From positions 62,001-126,000 of the forward strand of contig WPDH01000050.1 in NCBI GenBank assembly GCA_019137255.1: a stretch of 64,000 bases of DNA. Reading direction: 5' to 3'. Shown in pieces: positions 42,477 to 53,968 of this stretch (positions are counted from its first letter, which is position 1; each line of letters starts with the position of its first letter). The position numbers and the translations under genes are program-made. Under the pieces are notes generated by a model that had not been told where the DNA came from, ran no database searches, and saw only the letters and a list, made by a program, of their open reading frames with translations. The DNA comes from Corinectria fuckeliana (Eukaryota; Ascomycota; Sordariomycetes; Hypocreales; Nectriaceae).

Positions 42477-43646
42477 CTAATCGTAGTACTTTGCCTTCAG
42501 TCCTTTGATAACTTCCAGCTCTGATGTCTCACTTCTTGCCTTCTCACCCTTATTCACGCCTGATCTAACCCTTGCCTTGACCCATTCCCCGGCTGTGATT
42601 CCAGCAGCCAGCTGCGTGTCTTCGTCTGGCTTATAACCCAATCTCTCTAGTACACTGCTTTGAACAGGCTTCAGCTCTAGATCGTTCTCTGGCCTCACAA
42701 AGTACAAGACGCCCAGTCGTGTAATGCCCGCCTGATCTGGAGGCGGGACAACGACCCGATGGACAGAGCTTTTTAGGAAGCCATTCGTCAAGAACTGCAA
42801 AGCGTCTGCCACGTTGACCGTGATACTGCCGTCGTACGGCTTTACCCACTTCCAATCCCCATCGGGGCTGCGTACCTGCAGTGCCGCGACAGGCTGACGG
42901 AAGAGGAGGGTTAGGCTTCCAAAGTCAGTGTGACCTTTGACCCAAACGTCATTGAGCTGAGCATTGGTGGCGACATCACGAGGGTGATACTTCATGTAGC
43001 GCAGGTGGCAGTCGGACACTGCCTCGTCGTACCGGTGAGACCGAGTGAAGTGATCCTCGGGAAGCCCTAGGATGATGGCAAACAAGGTGAGAAGTTTGAG
43101 CACAATGCTAGAATGAATATGGCGGGCAAAGTGCTCAATCTCGGGCTTATTGTCGTTAATGACTGCTGGATGGGAGCGTTCAAGCGCTGGAATAAATTTT
43201 GGGATGTTATAGATTTCTGTGTTGTCAAAAATGCCAGGTTTGATTTCCTTGACGGTCAGTTTTTTGTTTCCTTCATGAGAACATTTCCCTCATCAGGGGA
43301 TGACACAGCCTGTCGTAAAACTCACACGAAGACCCAGTGGCTTGTAGCCGTTGTAGCCGCCATTCTCCAGATCGGCGCGGTACTTGATCTTCTCTTCGCT
43401 AGGCAGCTCGAAGACGGACTTGCCAATCGCGAATTGGCGATCAACCTCTTCTTGGGTCAAGTCAAAGTTGATGACGTAGAAGAAGCCAATGGTTTGGATA
43501 GCATCGAAGAGCTGCTTCGCCAGAGTCGCTTTGCCACCAGGCTCGTCAAATTTGGAGAGATCCAGGGTTACTAGATCAGCCCAGTCGACTGGATAATCGG
43601 TCAGGGTTTGCGCTTGCTGGGGTTGAAGACTTAGGCTTACGGTCAT
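42477..43646 (-). CDS. 2-oxoglutarate/Fe(II) dioxygenase, isopenicillin N synthase-like
   Basis: Two exons (43646-43326 and 43247-42477) give 363 residues. The N-terminal DIOX_N domain reads VDWADLVTLDLSKF and IQTIGFFYVINF. The catalytic jelly roll has the iron ligands in KGHTDFGSLTLLF (H-x-D) and SSVHRVVVPP (distal His), and the 2-oxoglutarate Arg in TRLGVLYFVRP. Length and motifs are standard for the class, which includes gibberellin-type and secondary-metabolite oxygenases; the substrate cannot be told. Start at 43646 is chosen because it begins the conserved N-terminus; an in-frame ATG lies 14 codons upstream. Divergent from an ACS-family permease with 663 bp between starts, which suggests substrate uptake coupled to oxidation. 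No lesion. Confidence 0.92.
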
Positions 43647-44309
43647 ACTGAGTCTCTTTAACCTGCTTGTATGCCGGTAAAGCTGCATTTTTCTGTCCGG
43701 TAGCGATGGGCTGAATAGTGGCGGTCATTATAGTGAAGAGACCAGTCAGGGCTGTTAGACAAGAGATAGACGTGTATGAAGGACGAAGTGTATCCGCGGG
43801 ATCAAAGGCTTCGACGATGCCTGGGCCAAATGCCCAAGCCATCTCCATTCGGCACGCTGCGAGTGACTTTTATCCTCCACCCTAGCCCCAAGGTCCCCTA
43901 GGCCGGTTAATGCACGACAATCTCGTCACTGGGGGCGGCGATGGCGTAGTCCTCCCACGGCTGACGCAAGGTATTAGATCTACGCTCTTTATACCAACTT
44001 AGGAACGACGGTTACATCCAGTGCAAGAATTCCACTCACCCGCAGCTTGAAGGACCACTGGGAACGCTTTGCATCAGAGCGAATCCTGGTGATGGCCAAC
44101 GACGTGATTTCGGGATGTCATGTTGGGATACGCAGTCTCATTCTTTATGGAGTTCATCGGATATCTTAAACCGGGGGGTTAGAGAGGTCAAAACCTAGAT
44201 ATCGCCAGTCGTGATTCTTCAGCTGTGCCCGACGTACGTGTTTGTAGACAGTTGACCAGTCGTTCACTACTATACGTCTATTGACCATCCTCTTATTAGA
44301 CTGGGCACA
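43647..44309. other. Shared promoter region of divergent oxygenase and permease
   Basis: No gene recognised in this 663-bp interval. Both neighbours start at its edges, so it probably contains both promoters. No specific operator was identified. Confidence 0.5.
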
Positions 44310-46207
44310 ATGGCCGACAAAGCCACTTCGTCGGGCACGGCCATACCTATCCCCTCAGCCAGCGATTCCAATGGCGAGACAACCAGCACTGAGAATACTC
44401 AGAAGCAAACCAGCAGCGTCGGCTTGACATTTGCTCGTCGAGGTGAACAGATTGACGATGCCACCATAACAGAGGGCGCTGATGGCTTTGATGCCGAACG
44501 CATGCGAGACCGCTCTCTCTTGACAGCTGAAGAGGAGAAGGCTCTAATGCGGCGCGTGGATTGGCGCATAATGTCTGTCTGCTCATTGCTTTTCCTTCTC
44601 AAGAATATTGACTCGGACAACATCTCCAATGCTCGCATCATGAATCGCGATACTCCTAGGAACATCATGACGGAGCTGAACATGACGTCTGATGAGTACA
44701 ACCTGCTTAACGTTCTGTATTACGTACGCCCTCTTTATCGTTGCAGCAAAGGACAAGGATCTTGGCTAATCCAGACATTCTAGGTCCCCTACATCGTGTT
44801 CGAGGCTCCTTCCAATCTTTTCCTGAAAAAAGTCTCGCCTAGCACCTGGCAGTCAAGAATCATGGTGTCGTGGGGCGTGACACTCCTGTGTCATGTCCCT
44901 GTCTCTAACAAAGCGGGCATCTATGGGACACGCTTTCTTCTTGGCCTGGTGGGTGCACTTTCGTTGAATCCTCCAAGCGGTTGCTAATGACAACTACTAG
45001 TTCGAAGCTGGCATGTTTCCTGGTGTAATTCTGCAGATGACCTATTGGTACCGCCCCGATGAGATGTCGCTCCGTCTGCTCTATTTCTGTAAGAGTGCTC
45101 CAATCACATCCTCAAAGACAGATAGATCATCAAACTAATTAGACTACAACAGATATCTTGGGCAACCTGTCTGGTATTTTCAGTGGCATCCTCTCATTCG
45201 CCTTTGACACCGCCTCGGGGGCATCTGGATTGTCCGGATGGCAATGGCTATTCCTTTCCGAGGGCCTCATCACCGTCGTCTTCGGCATTGCTGTCAAGTT
45301 CATACTACCCGACTGTGAGAAACTCGGCAATTCCTTGCTCTTTTGGCTTGATGCTACTATCGTATCTCCATCTACATGGCAGCTAACTCGCTGATCAGTT
45401 CCGCCAACCGCCAAATGGCTCACCGAAAAAGAAAAGGCCTTCATCCAAGCACGGCTTCCACCGAATGCCCCTCGCGCAGCTGAAGACAACTTCAACCTGC
45501 AAGAGATCATCGATACGCTCAAAGACCGACGGCTTTGGCTCTTCACCTTGATCTGGGCTACATTCACTGTGGGCACGTCCGGTGTCCGCTTCTACCAGCC
45601 CACCGTCATCGCCAACCTTGGCTTCACGACCATCGCGAGAGCTCAGCTCCTAAATCTACCCATCTCTCTCCTATCCATCACTGTGATTGGAATCACAGGT
45701 TTCTTTGCTGACAACGGCAAGCTGCCTCGACCTCTGTACCCATTGAGCGTCTTTGCTGTTGTGTTGGCCTGCTACGGAGTGCTAGTAGCATACCCTTCCA
45801 ACGGCGCTGTGTACGCGGCAACGCTGATCGGCAATGCCTTTACCTCAGCCTTCTTTCCCCTCATGTGGCCATGGCGTGTGCAGACCACCAGCCGCGCCAC
45901 GGGCTCAGCTTTCGGCATCGGATTTGTGAACAGCTACGGACAGATTGGAGGGGCCATCGGACCACAGATCTTTAGACAGAAGTATGCGCCGAGATACAGA
46001 GAGAGCTTTGCAAGTGCCATGGCGCTGGTGGGCTTGTGCACTCTCACCACCATGTTGACGTGGTGGGTTACCAGGAAGACAGAGGCAGACACGCGTCGAC
46101 TGAAGAGGGCCAGGGTCAGGGCAGAGAGAAAGGGGTTAGCTGTGCTGGATGATGTCGTGGATCGAGACTTGCGGAGAAAAGGAGACAGTGCCTCGGACAG
46201 CGTGTGA
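44310..46207 (+). CDS. Dal5/TNA1-type (ACS family) MFS permease
   Basis: Plasma-membrane organic anion transporter. Five exons (44310-44723, 44784-44948, 45001-45088, 45153-45314, 45399-46207) give 545 residues, all GT-AG and in phase. A polar N-terminus of about 85 residues precedes helix 1. Landmarks: RVDWRIMSVCSLLFLLKNID, DSDNISNARIM, VPYIVFEAPSNLFLKK, RFLLGLFEAGMFPGVILQMT, SGWQWLFLSEGL and, near the end, ATGSAFGIGFVNSYGQIGG. The substrate is unknown; relatives carry allantoate, nicotinate, biotin or pantothenate. Together with the divergent 2OG oxygenase it repeats the oxygenase-permease layout seen at 35.8-39.7 kb, although the oxygenases belong to different families. No lesion. Confidence 0.92.
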
Positions 46208-46751
46208 TTCGTTGAGTGCTGGAGTCTAATGCGGAGAAAAGAATGTTAGATGTTTCTATAGCTGGAATACTTAGGTTTGATAGCTCTATAGAATAGATAT
46301 AGATAATTCTGCTATTAGTTACTCCATAGTTATAGATATAATTGTTTAAAGAGAATTATACTTGAATTATAAAAGGTACTTATTAAACTATTCGAGAGAG
46401 GCGATTGCTCAACAGTGAGTTTGTCTTGGTTTGCGAGGGCCGGGACTAGAGAGCCGAGGATGGGAGGTTTGATGACGATGAAGAAGGATGGAGGTACATG
46501 GCCATGTTGATTGAGTGGCATGGGAGTATGCTAAACGGGTAGCCCTTAGGTCGATTGGAAAGGGGGCATAGATGAAGGTTCAAGAGATGGAGCTGTTTAG
46601 AAGGAGATTACGTTGCGATAATAAGGACAAATATGATATCGGTGGTATGAATGGTTTGTTATGTCTCATCTATCTCAATGAATGAGTATTCCAAAAGTCT
46701 CTTTCAATTATCTAAACGGAGCAACAGATAAATATACGTGATTATTGCTCA
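46208..46751. other. Convergent intergenic region, no gene recognised
   Basis: Separates the stop codons of two convergent transporter genes. AT-rich around 46230-46400. Confidence 0.5.
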
Positions 46752-48302
46752 TTATTCATCTTCAGACTGCCGTGTATACTCGGAGAGCTGTCGCCATTTA
46801 GCGCCGTATCTCATAATCAGCATGGGGATTGGGGCCAGAATGAGGCTTAAGGCAGCGAAAATAGTGCATCCCCAGCCATAGCCAAGAGCATCAACAAGTG
46901 GCGCGGTAGTGAGCGGTAGAAAGGTCCCCATGAGGCATCTTGTGACAATAACGCCCGTCATGGCCGATGCCGAGTAGACACCACCGGCATCCACCACGTA
47001 TGATGATAATGGAATCAAGATTAACAGAGTAGTTCCGTCTAGCATCGCCGCCGTCGTCAAGAGAATCCACACGGAAAGTCGGTACTGTGCGATCCAGCCA
47101 TACGCCGCCATGACAAACGGCATTGCAAGCCCGGCGATGATAAGGAGCGGAAGTCGATACTCCGGCAAATTGGGGTTGTTAGGCGACCCGCGAAGGTGAA
47201 TGCTGATTCTATCAAGAGTCGTGTGGCAGATGGCAATCGAAACAAAAGACCCAATGCCTGTCGGCGAGTTAGCTAATACTGCGCGGCGATCAGTAGATCA
47301 TGTTGTAAACTTACTGAGGGCGATAAAGGCGGACCCTGTCTCGGCAGGAGAGAAATGGTAGACGTCTTGGAGGATTCCCGGCAAGCTGACAGACAGCACA
47401 TAGAAATAGGAGAATGAGACGGATCCAAACAGCGACAGGGCCGACAGCACACTTGAGCCAAAGAGGACTGCAAAAGGCCGCGAGACTGACTTCAACAGCA
47501 TCTCAATAGCAGGCCCATTTGGCGCCGAACCCTTGCCCATCTTCTGGACCCTCCGCCTCAAAATGGTCAGTTTGTACGTCTCACGAAAGCACGTCAGGAA
47601 CAAGATCTCGCACGCCACGGCCAATGCGGCGCCGATGAGCACAACGACTCTCCATCCGACCATCTCGGCGATAAGCCCGCTGACTACCGGCCCGATGGCC
47701 CCGCCGATTAGTGGCGCACACATAATCAAGCTCATGGCCGAGCCGCGCTGGTCCGGGGCGAACATGTCGCCGATGATGGCCGGGTTCAGCACGTTGACGG
47801 CCACGGCGAGGCCGGTAAGGGCCCGGCAGGCGATGAACAGCGGCGTGCTCCGGCAGAGGGCCGCCGACGTTGTGGCGGCGATGAAGACCATGTTGGCCAC
47901 GTTCATGACCGGGTAGCGGCCGAAGACCTCGGAGAGCGGCGCGATGAGCAGCGGCCCGGCGGCTTCACCGAGCTCCCAGATGGTCACCAGCAGGGCGCTT
48001 CCGGCAGAGCTTGGCTGGCCGTTGTCGAGGTCCGCGACGATCTGGTTGGCGATGGGGACGATGGAGATGCAGGTGAATGTCCTGGACAAAGGTCAGCGGC
48101 ACGCCCCGGTCCGACATTGACAGGCGTCTTACACTGTGAAGGCCATGCAAGCCAGCATCAGCACGATGCTCCATTTGAACGCATTGGGCCAGTTCCTGGG
48201 GTTTTCAGGGCTGTTGGGTTCAAAGTCCAGTATGACGGCCGATTCGACTCCGGCTTCGGTATGCTCGCCCACAGGCCGGAGCAAGGGCTGTTCCTCTGAC
48301 AT
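46752..48302 (-). CDS. DHA1-family MFS drug:H+ antiporter
   Basis: Twelve-helix exporter of 480 residues from three exons (48302-48133, 48081-47315, 47257-46752). The N-terminus carries the PENPRNWPNAFKW signature. The first helices follow with LLVTIWELGEAAGPLLIAPL, then LSEVFGRYPVMN and the motif C region RGSAMSLIMCAPLIGGAIGP. This is the Tpo/Flr branch of polyspecific exporters. A matching SDR gene lies 461 bp upstream on the same strand, so a small metabolite-export module is possible. Both introns are GT-AG and 51-57 bp. The C-terminal end (YTRQSEDE) looks complete. Confidence 0.92.
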
Positions 48303-48763
48303 GGCTGCTGAGGTATATTGTTGTCAAGTCTGGCTTTGTGAGGGGATAGGCGGTGGGGAAGCCATAGTACAGAGTGGAGAAACATGGTAAGCCGAGCGGT
48401 AGGCCCCGTTGGATGGCCGATGGCGTGCGTTGCGTTACCTTAGGTAAACATGTTCTAGAAACTAAGATGGAATTGCAATTGTCATCGGATCGGAGAGGTG
48501 AGAGAAAATGACTTGACTGAAATGCCCATGCATTCTCTCTCTGAAACGCCCCAGCCGTCGAGCACTAAATAGACTATCTGTGCTAATTACTTACTATATA
48601 ATAGTCCACTACACTTTTGCTTATTTGGCGTTATAGTCTTCTATAAGAACCCATCGTTTCTATCAAGCTCACCAGGGAGAAAGCTTCTAATTCTCTTGTA
48701 CGAACGTGCATTATTAATAAGAGGCCTATATCTGAGTCATAAAAAAAACATTGATCCAACACT
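48303..48763. other. Intergenic, no gene recognised
   Basis: Holds the promoter of the exporter and the 3' flank of the SDR; an AT-rich patch lies at about 48590-48760. Confidence 0.5.
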
Positions 48764-49827
48764 TTACTGCGTAACCCTGTCGTATATCTGCTGGGTATGG
48801 TCCCAAACCTTCTCCGTGAACCTCCTCTGATCCACCAAAACCTTCTCATTCTCCGCATATTCGCTCTTCTCAGTCACTTGAAAGACACCTCCACCTGATT
48901 GACCAGATCTCCCGAGTCCTTCTGGGATGGGCACGGCGAGATTTGCCTTTTCCGGCACAGTATACCGGGTATTGGTGGCATGGAAGAGAGACCTGGCACC
49001 CGCATCTTCTGCGCTCGCTGCGACGAAGGTGTTAATAACGGGCGACACGACCCATCGGAGTAGAAATCCGATAATGCCGCTTGCACGCTTCAGCACTGGC
49101 GTGGCTACCAGTCCGGGGTACTGATGGACGAAGCTGATGTTGGGGTTCTCGGTAGCCCACTTCTCCAGCACCAACGTGAGCATTGTTGCGGCGCCCTGCG
49201 AAGAGCTACCGACGGAGAAGTTGCCGGGCTTCGCGAGATCCAAGTCGTCCTCGATTAGCGGGCCCTCCCGCCCAGCGGCGAGGATGTTGACCACATGTGC
49301 GTTTTCCGACTGGTTGAGGAGCGGGAGGAGAAGCTGGATTGTTCGGGCTCGGCTGTAGTAGCGGGTGGTCATTGACGGCTCTAGTCCTTCGGATGTCTCT
49401 ATGAAAAGCGAGTGGTGAGTATTGAACACAGCTATTTAGGGAATCAACGAATCAACGTACCTTTTCTTCCGTGGAAACTAACAAAGCCCATCGACATGTG
49501 GAGTAAGTCGACTTTGCTCTCGTGCTGCTTAATCTGACTAACAGCAGCATCCACGCTGCGCACGAGGGAGACATCCTGTTGGATAAACTCCAGCGACGCA
49601 GATGGGTTCGACTGTCGCAGTTCCGCCAGCAGTGGCAATGCGGCCTCGGTGCTGCGGCCAACGATGTACACGCGTGGGGATTTGTCCTTGGCAGCGACGA
49701 CAAACTGCTTCAGCGTGGCCTGGCCAATGCCGGATGTACCGCCGAGGAACACGGCCACAAGCCCCGAAGGAAGAGCCGACGGCAGGGCCTTGGTATTGGA
49801 TTCTTTGACGATGGAGATGGCGACCAT
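48764..49827 (-). CDS. Short-chain dehydrogenase/reductase
   Basis: Two exons (49827-49461 and 49398-48764) give 333 residues. The Rossmann motif VAVFLGGTSGIGQATLKQF is near residues 24-42, and VYIVGRSTEAALPLL and LEFIQQDVSLVRSVDAAV follow, as in classical SDRs. Later parts (YYSRARTIQLLLPLL, AHVVNILAAGREG, SSSQGAATMLTLVLEKWA) match a fungal group of SDR-like proteins common in secondary-metabolite clusters. The Y-x3-K pair is not in its classical position, so activity is uncertain. The frame is also open from an ATG 18 codons upstream; 49827 is preferred because conservation begins there. Same strand as the DHA1 exporter. Confidence 0.88.
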
Positions 49828-50380
49828 GGTGTCTGATGCTAATGAATTGTTTAACTGAATTGTTTTACTGAATTGTTTCAACGGAATTGGGTATCAATAC
49901 TCTGTATTCTCAGTTGGATTACTCGTTCTTATATATTGGCTACAGAGTGCTACGCCGGCCCTCGGGAAACGGTGGTTTACCGACCGGTGGTCAGACAGAT
50001 TATAAATGTGCGCCCAATTCGAACTGTGGCGTTCTTAATTCCGGACGGCCAGGGATAATGCAGCCCAAGACAACCCGAAAGGTATGGGCGAAAGCCGAGA
50101 GACCGAAAAATAGATGGACATTGGTGGTAATTCAAATTGAATTGTCATCTAATCAGCCCATGCCATACGGGTGTGCCCACAGGATCGCCATTCCAAGTAC
50201 AGCCACTGTGCTCAAATTGGAAAGATTTCGTTGATAAGCTCACGTGGACGTTCCGCGACATCATCAGTTTCTGCGCTTTCGAAAGCTCATTGTCCGTCTC
50301 GATATTAGGCTAGAGGAACGTAAACAGAAAATTAGGATCTGCTGTGGGGGTTAGCTGTTCCATTTTCCGTAGTGAAGCCG
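49828..50380. other. Intergenic before the transposon, no gene recognised
   Basis: Contains the SDR promoter. No domain was found up to the TA target site of the transposon. Confidence 0.5.
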
Positions 50381-50382
50381 TA

Positions 50383-50430
50383 AGTCCCCCCCCCCACTTC
50401 TGGACTACCCCCCCTTCTAGACCACTTTTT
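50383..50430 (+). repeat. Left TIR of the Fot1-like element
   Basis: Begins AGT then ten C, then ACTTCTGGACTA, a second C-tract and TTCTAGACCACTTTTT. It is an inverted copy of 52185-52231 with only a few differences. Confidence 0.9.
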
Positions 50431-52184
50431 CGTAACATCACGAAACTCACCCTTAATAAACACTTATTAATTAAATAATAATATAACGCTAGAAATTAGG
50501 TATTTTTTTGCTATTTAGAAGGTTAAGCTACTACTTAAAATATATATCCTAAAATCTAATTTTCTTATATTTTTTTAATATCTCTAGCAGATCTAATATT
50601 TCCTCTATTAGTTTTTAAGCTTTTACTATATTTAGGACTTATATAAAGTATAAATTAGTATTAAATATAAGCTTTCTTCTCTTTTTAAGTCTTAATTCTT
50701 CTAATTTAGTCTGTAAGACTATTAGTTTCTTCTTTTAGGTAGCTAATCTTATATTTTAATAGTCTAATCTCTTAGTAACTTTTATTAGGAAAAGCTAGGT
50801 AGATCTATTAAGTAATACTAATAAAAAGATAATTAAAAGTATAGATTTTAGCTGCTATAATAATAAAAGTATCCTAATAGTTATTTCTAATAGGTCTACT
50901 ATTATCTTAGGTAGTATTTATAAGTAGATATCTAGCTTACTAGTTATAAGGTTTAGTAAGAGTTTTACTAGACTAACTAGCTATAATCTAGATAATTTCT
51001 AGCCTACTAAGATATTTAAAGATATAAGAGTAGCTTACTAGGCCTTATAATAATAGTAAATAAAAGTTATCTTACTTAAGTATATAAAGTAATTAAGTCT
51101 AGCTAACTTAGAAATCTCTTACTAGTATATATATTTTTAAAAGGCTAAAAATAGTAATATTAAGAGGCTAAAAAATATAAGAAGAATAAGAGATTAGAAA
51201 TAATAAATATATATTATTTTTATAATATTTAAATATAAAATTATTAGTATAGTAACTATTATAGCTATTAATAATAAGAAGTCTTTTATTTTTTGCCTTT
51301 TTTAGTATTATATAAGAAATAAAAACCTTTATTAGCTAGATTAGAGTAACCTAGTTATTAGTCTAGCTCTTTTCTGTTAAAATAAAGTTCTAAGATACTA
51401 GAAAATTAAGCTCTACTAGAAACTATAACTATTAAATAGTCCTTCTTTTAAAGATTACTAAGAGAGGTAAAACCTAGCTATTTATACTAATATATTTAAT
51501 AATTATAATCTAGAAATATAAGCCTAGATTCTTAATTATTATAATCTTATATTTTAAGCTTTTTAGTATAAGACTATTATATTCTTACTCTTTTATAATA
51601 CTAGCTTTATTTATATTATATTAATTTTCCTTAAGAATACTCTTAATCTTTAGGATTATTAACTAGCAGAAAAATCTCTTAATATTATTAGTTATTACCC
51701 TATTAAATTATACTATATTAAGCTTTTAACCTTAAAAAGTCTTAATCTTTAGATTTCTATATTTAAAAGCTTTAATCTAGTAAGATCTAAAGAGCTTTAT
51801 AACCCTATTTAGGATAGCAATTTAAGATATAAATTTAATAACCTAGGCTTATATTAGAGAGAAGTTTAGATATTTCTAAACTAAGACCTAGTTAATAAGA
51901 TCTAATTTCTAACTTAAAAAGAGCTTTTAATAAGTCTAATAAGCAGTTTAGTAACTTTAATAGCTATTAATTTAATTAACTAGACTTAAATATAATATAC
52001 TATTATATAAGGCTATAACTTATATAAATATCTTGTTTTTTATATTTTTAATAGCATTTTAAATATTAGATTCTATATATTAAGGTATAATAATCAAAAT
52101 AATAAAAAAATTATTATAATTAATCTATTAGTACGTAAGAAATCACGGTTAGAATATAGAGGCAGATAGGTATGAAGGTGGCAG

Positions 52185-52231
52185 AAAAGTGGTCTAGAAG
52201 AGGGGGTGGTCCAGAAGTGGGGGGGGGGACT
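52185..52231 (-). repeat. Right TIR of the Fot1-like element
   Basis: Begins AAAAGTGGTCTAGAAG, then G-tracts, and ends ACT followed by the duplicated TA. Confidence 0.9.
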
Positions 52232-52261
52232 TATCCGTCATCTATCCTAAAAGATTGTTTA

Positions 52262-53323
52262 CAGCACCATCTCAATGATTATTCCTCCATCATACCATTT
52301 CGTCGAGGAGTAGCTAGCCGCTATTACTCAAAACTTCGAGTTAATCCAGACCTTTGGCCAACCGTCACAATCGATTCCGACGAAGCAAGCTGCCAAACTT
52401 CGGCATCGACACTCGATGGCGACACCCCCACGATCAACAGTCAACAACCAGAGCCAAAGGCGCGATATCTCACCGACGAAAAGACAGCGATTCGAATCCG
52501 ACGACGGCCACAACAGAGAGACTCGCTGGGTGGAAGAGCGCGACGACCAGACACCGCGATCGAATGTCAGTCAACAGCTGCCAAATAATACAAATGCGCC
52601 GCCAATACCGTTCCGAGGCTTCAGCTCCCGAGCATCACACCATCACAATTCCCTTCAATAGTGTCGGGAAGCTCAAATCAGTCACCATCCGCGGCTGGGT
52701 CCGAGAGGTCCAGCACCATAGGCCGGCGCACGAAGAGTCCTGTCAAATCAGCCAATAGCCTTTGGGCACTGGATCTTCCTGTAATATATAGGTCTATGGG
52801 AGAGGATGCCACCCAGATTCTGCCAGGGGATGTGAGACAACTGTTCAAGAGCATATAGGAGATTACCATGGACCATGTCGAGGTCATCCCCGGCGAGATT
52901 CGCAAAGATGTGGAAGCAATCATTCCCAGAGCAGTAAAAAAGCACGAGTGGTTTCGCAATATCGAGGAACGTCCTACTATACATCAGCACAGCCCACAGG
53001 TTGAGACACGCTATCCTCGCTCCCGCAAGCCGCAATCACCAGTCGATGTAGCTTTACATGAGCTCGATCCCTTGCGAGACATTGGAAACAAGGCCAAGAA
53101 CTGCGACATCCGTGCCTGCGCAGAGGTGACTTGGAACATGATGGTCCATCAACCACTCTTCGAGCATGCCCTTGCTGGCCCTGCCACCGTCCAAGCCGAG
53201 CCCTTTCTCACGGCCAAGATTAAGACATCGAAAGCGCAGCAAGGAGGGCAGCTGCAGCTTTCGGTCTGGACCGCCGCATGGTATCAACGTATAATCAAGC
53301 TGGTACCTGATGGAGTTGCCTAG
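52262..53323 (+). pseudogene. Fungal PD-(D/E)XK nuclease-like protein, truncated pseudogene
   Basis: A plus-strand relic recognised as a widespread fungal protein family with a C-terminal PD-(D/E)XK nuclease-like domain. A low-complexity start (SPTKRQRFESDD, SSSNQSP-type Ser/Pro-rich linker) is followed by the conserved helices LWALDLPVIY, LPGDVRQLFKSI and, later, NCDIRACAEVTWNMMVHQPL. A frameshift occurs near 52660 and a TAG at 52856-52858 (Gln expected). After 53323 the nuclease core itself is missing. The upstream end is lost at the transposon. Not functional. Confidence 0.65.
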
Positions 53324-53339
53324 CATGGCATCGTAACGA

Positions 53340-53510
53340 ACTTGGCCATGGAGCATTGCAGGTATACAGACCGCCTGTCAAGTGACGGCACGAGTTGCAG
53401 TGGCAGCAGGATGCACGAAGAGGAAGATCAGTCCGTGGCACGAGGGCCGTGAAGGTGTGAGCTTTGCACAGGCACTGAGCCGAGACTGTGACGGTGTCTG
53501 ATTCTGCCAT
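53340..53510 (-). pseudogene. GFA/CENP-V-type zinc protein, N-terminal fragment
   Basis: From ATG 53510 the frame reads TVSAQCLCKAHTFTALVP, then ASCCHCNSCRHLTGGLYTC, the first zinc-binding half of glutathione-dependent formaldehyde-activating (GFA) domains (C-x-C and C-x2-C). Conservation stops near 53340, exactly where the opposite-strand nuclease-like relic also stops, so the second half is gone. Confidence 0.68.
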
Positions 53511-53968
53511 GGCCGCCTGCGTTGATTGATATGGCGGTAAGGCGCGTCTGGGAATTTATCCGTTGCTAGAAACAGGATTTCATGGCGTCGGCGGAGTTGT
53601 GAAGAGTCAAGTTGTGTGAAGGTCGTGAAGATGAGTTCACGGGCGAGTGCTGAAGGGCGTGCGGGGTTGACATGTAAGTACATAGCATTCGAGGTAAACT
53701 AGCACACGACACTTAGTTATGCATGTACTCTGTTGAATCTGGCAGGTGTGGGAATGTATTAAGCTACGCTCTACAAGCACATAGTCGACTTTGATTGGCA
53801 CGTTTCTTTGCTTTTCATATGCGATTGGTGGTCACTAATTCATCTCACTACTTTGTGCACGCGCTGTCGTTCAGAAACGAGGTAAAGACTTAAGGACCTT
53901 GGGGCATACTGTAGTGTATGATGCTGCGAATTAATCTTGAATACTTTAGCAATGCCACACTGACCATA
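53511..53968. other. Intergenic, no gene recognised
   Basis: Promoter side of the GFA fragment and 3' flank of the MDR gene; no domain found. Confidence 0.45.

Larger units (their letters stand above)
50383..52231 (-). mobile_element. Fot1/pogo-like (Tc1/mariner) DNA transposon, RIP-degraded
   Basis: A 1.85-kb element with terminal inverted repeats at 50383-50430 and 52185-52231, flanked by TA (50381-50382 and 52232-52233), the target duplication of the Tc1/mariner superfamily. The TIRs start AGTCCCCCC and keep their C/G tracts, so they escaped RIP, while the interior is nearly pure A+T plus stops. On the minus strand a DDE transposase relic is readable around 51480-51640: YNINKASII (the YN-x-DE-x-G region with the catalytic Asp now Asn), then NSLILKS and KNLG, resembling Fot1-type transposases. 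Inactive. Confidence 0.85.
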
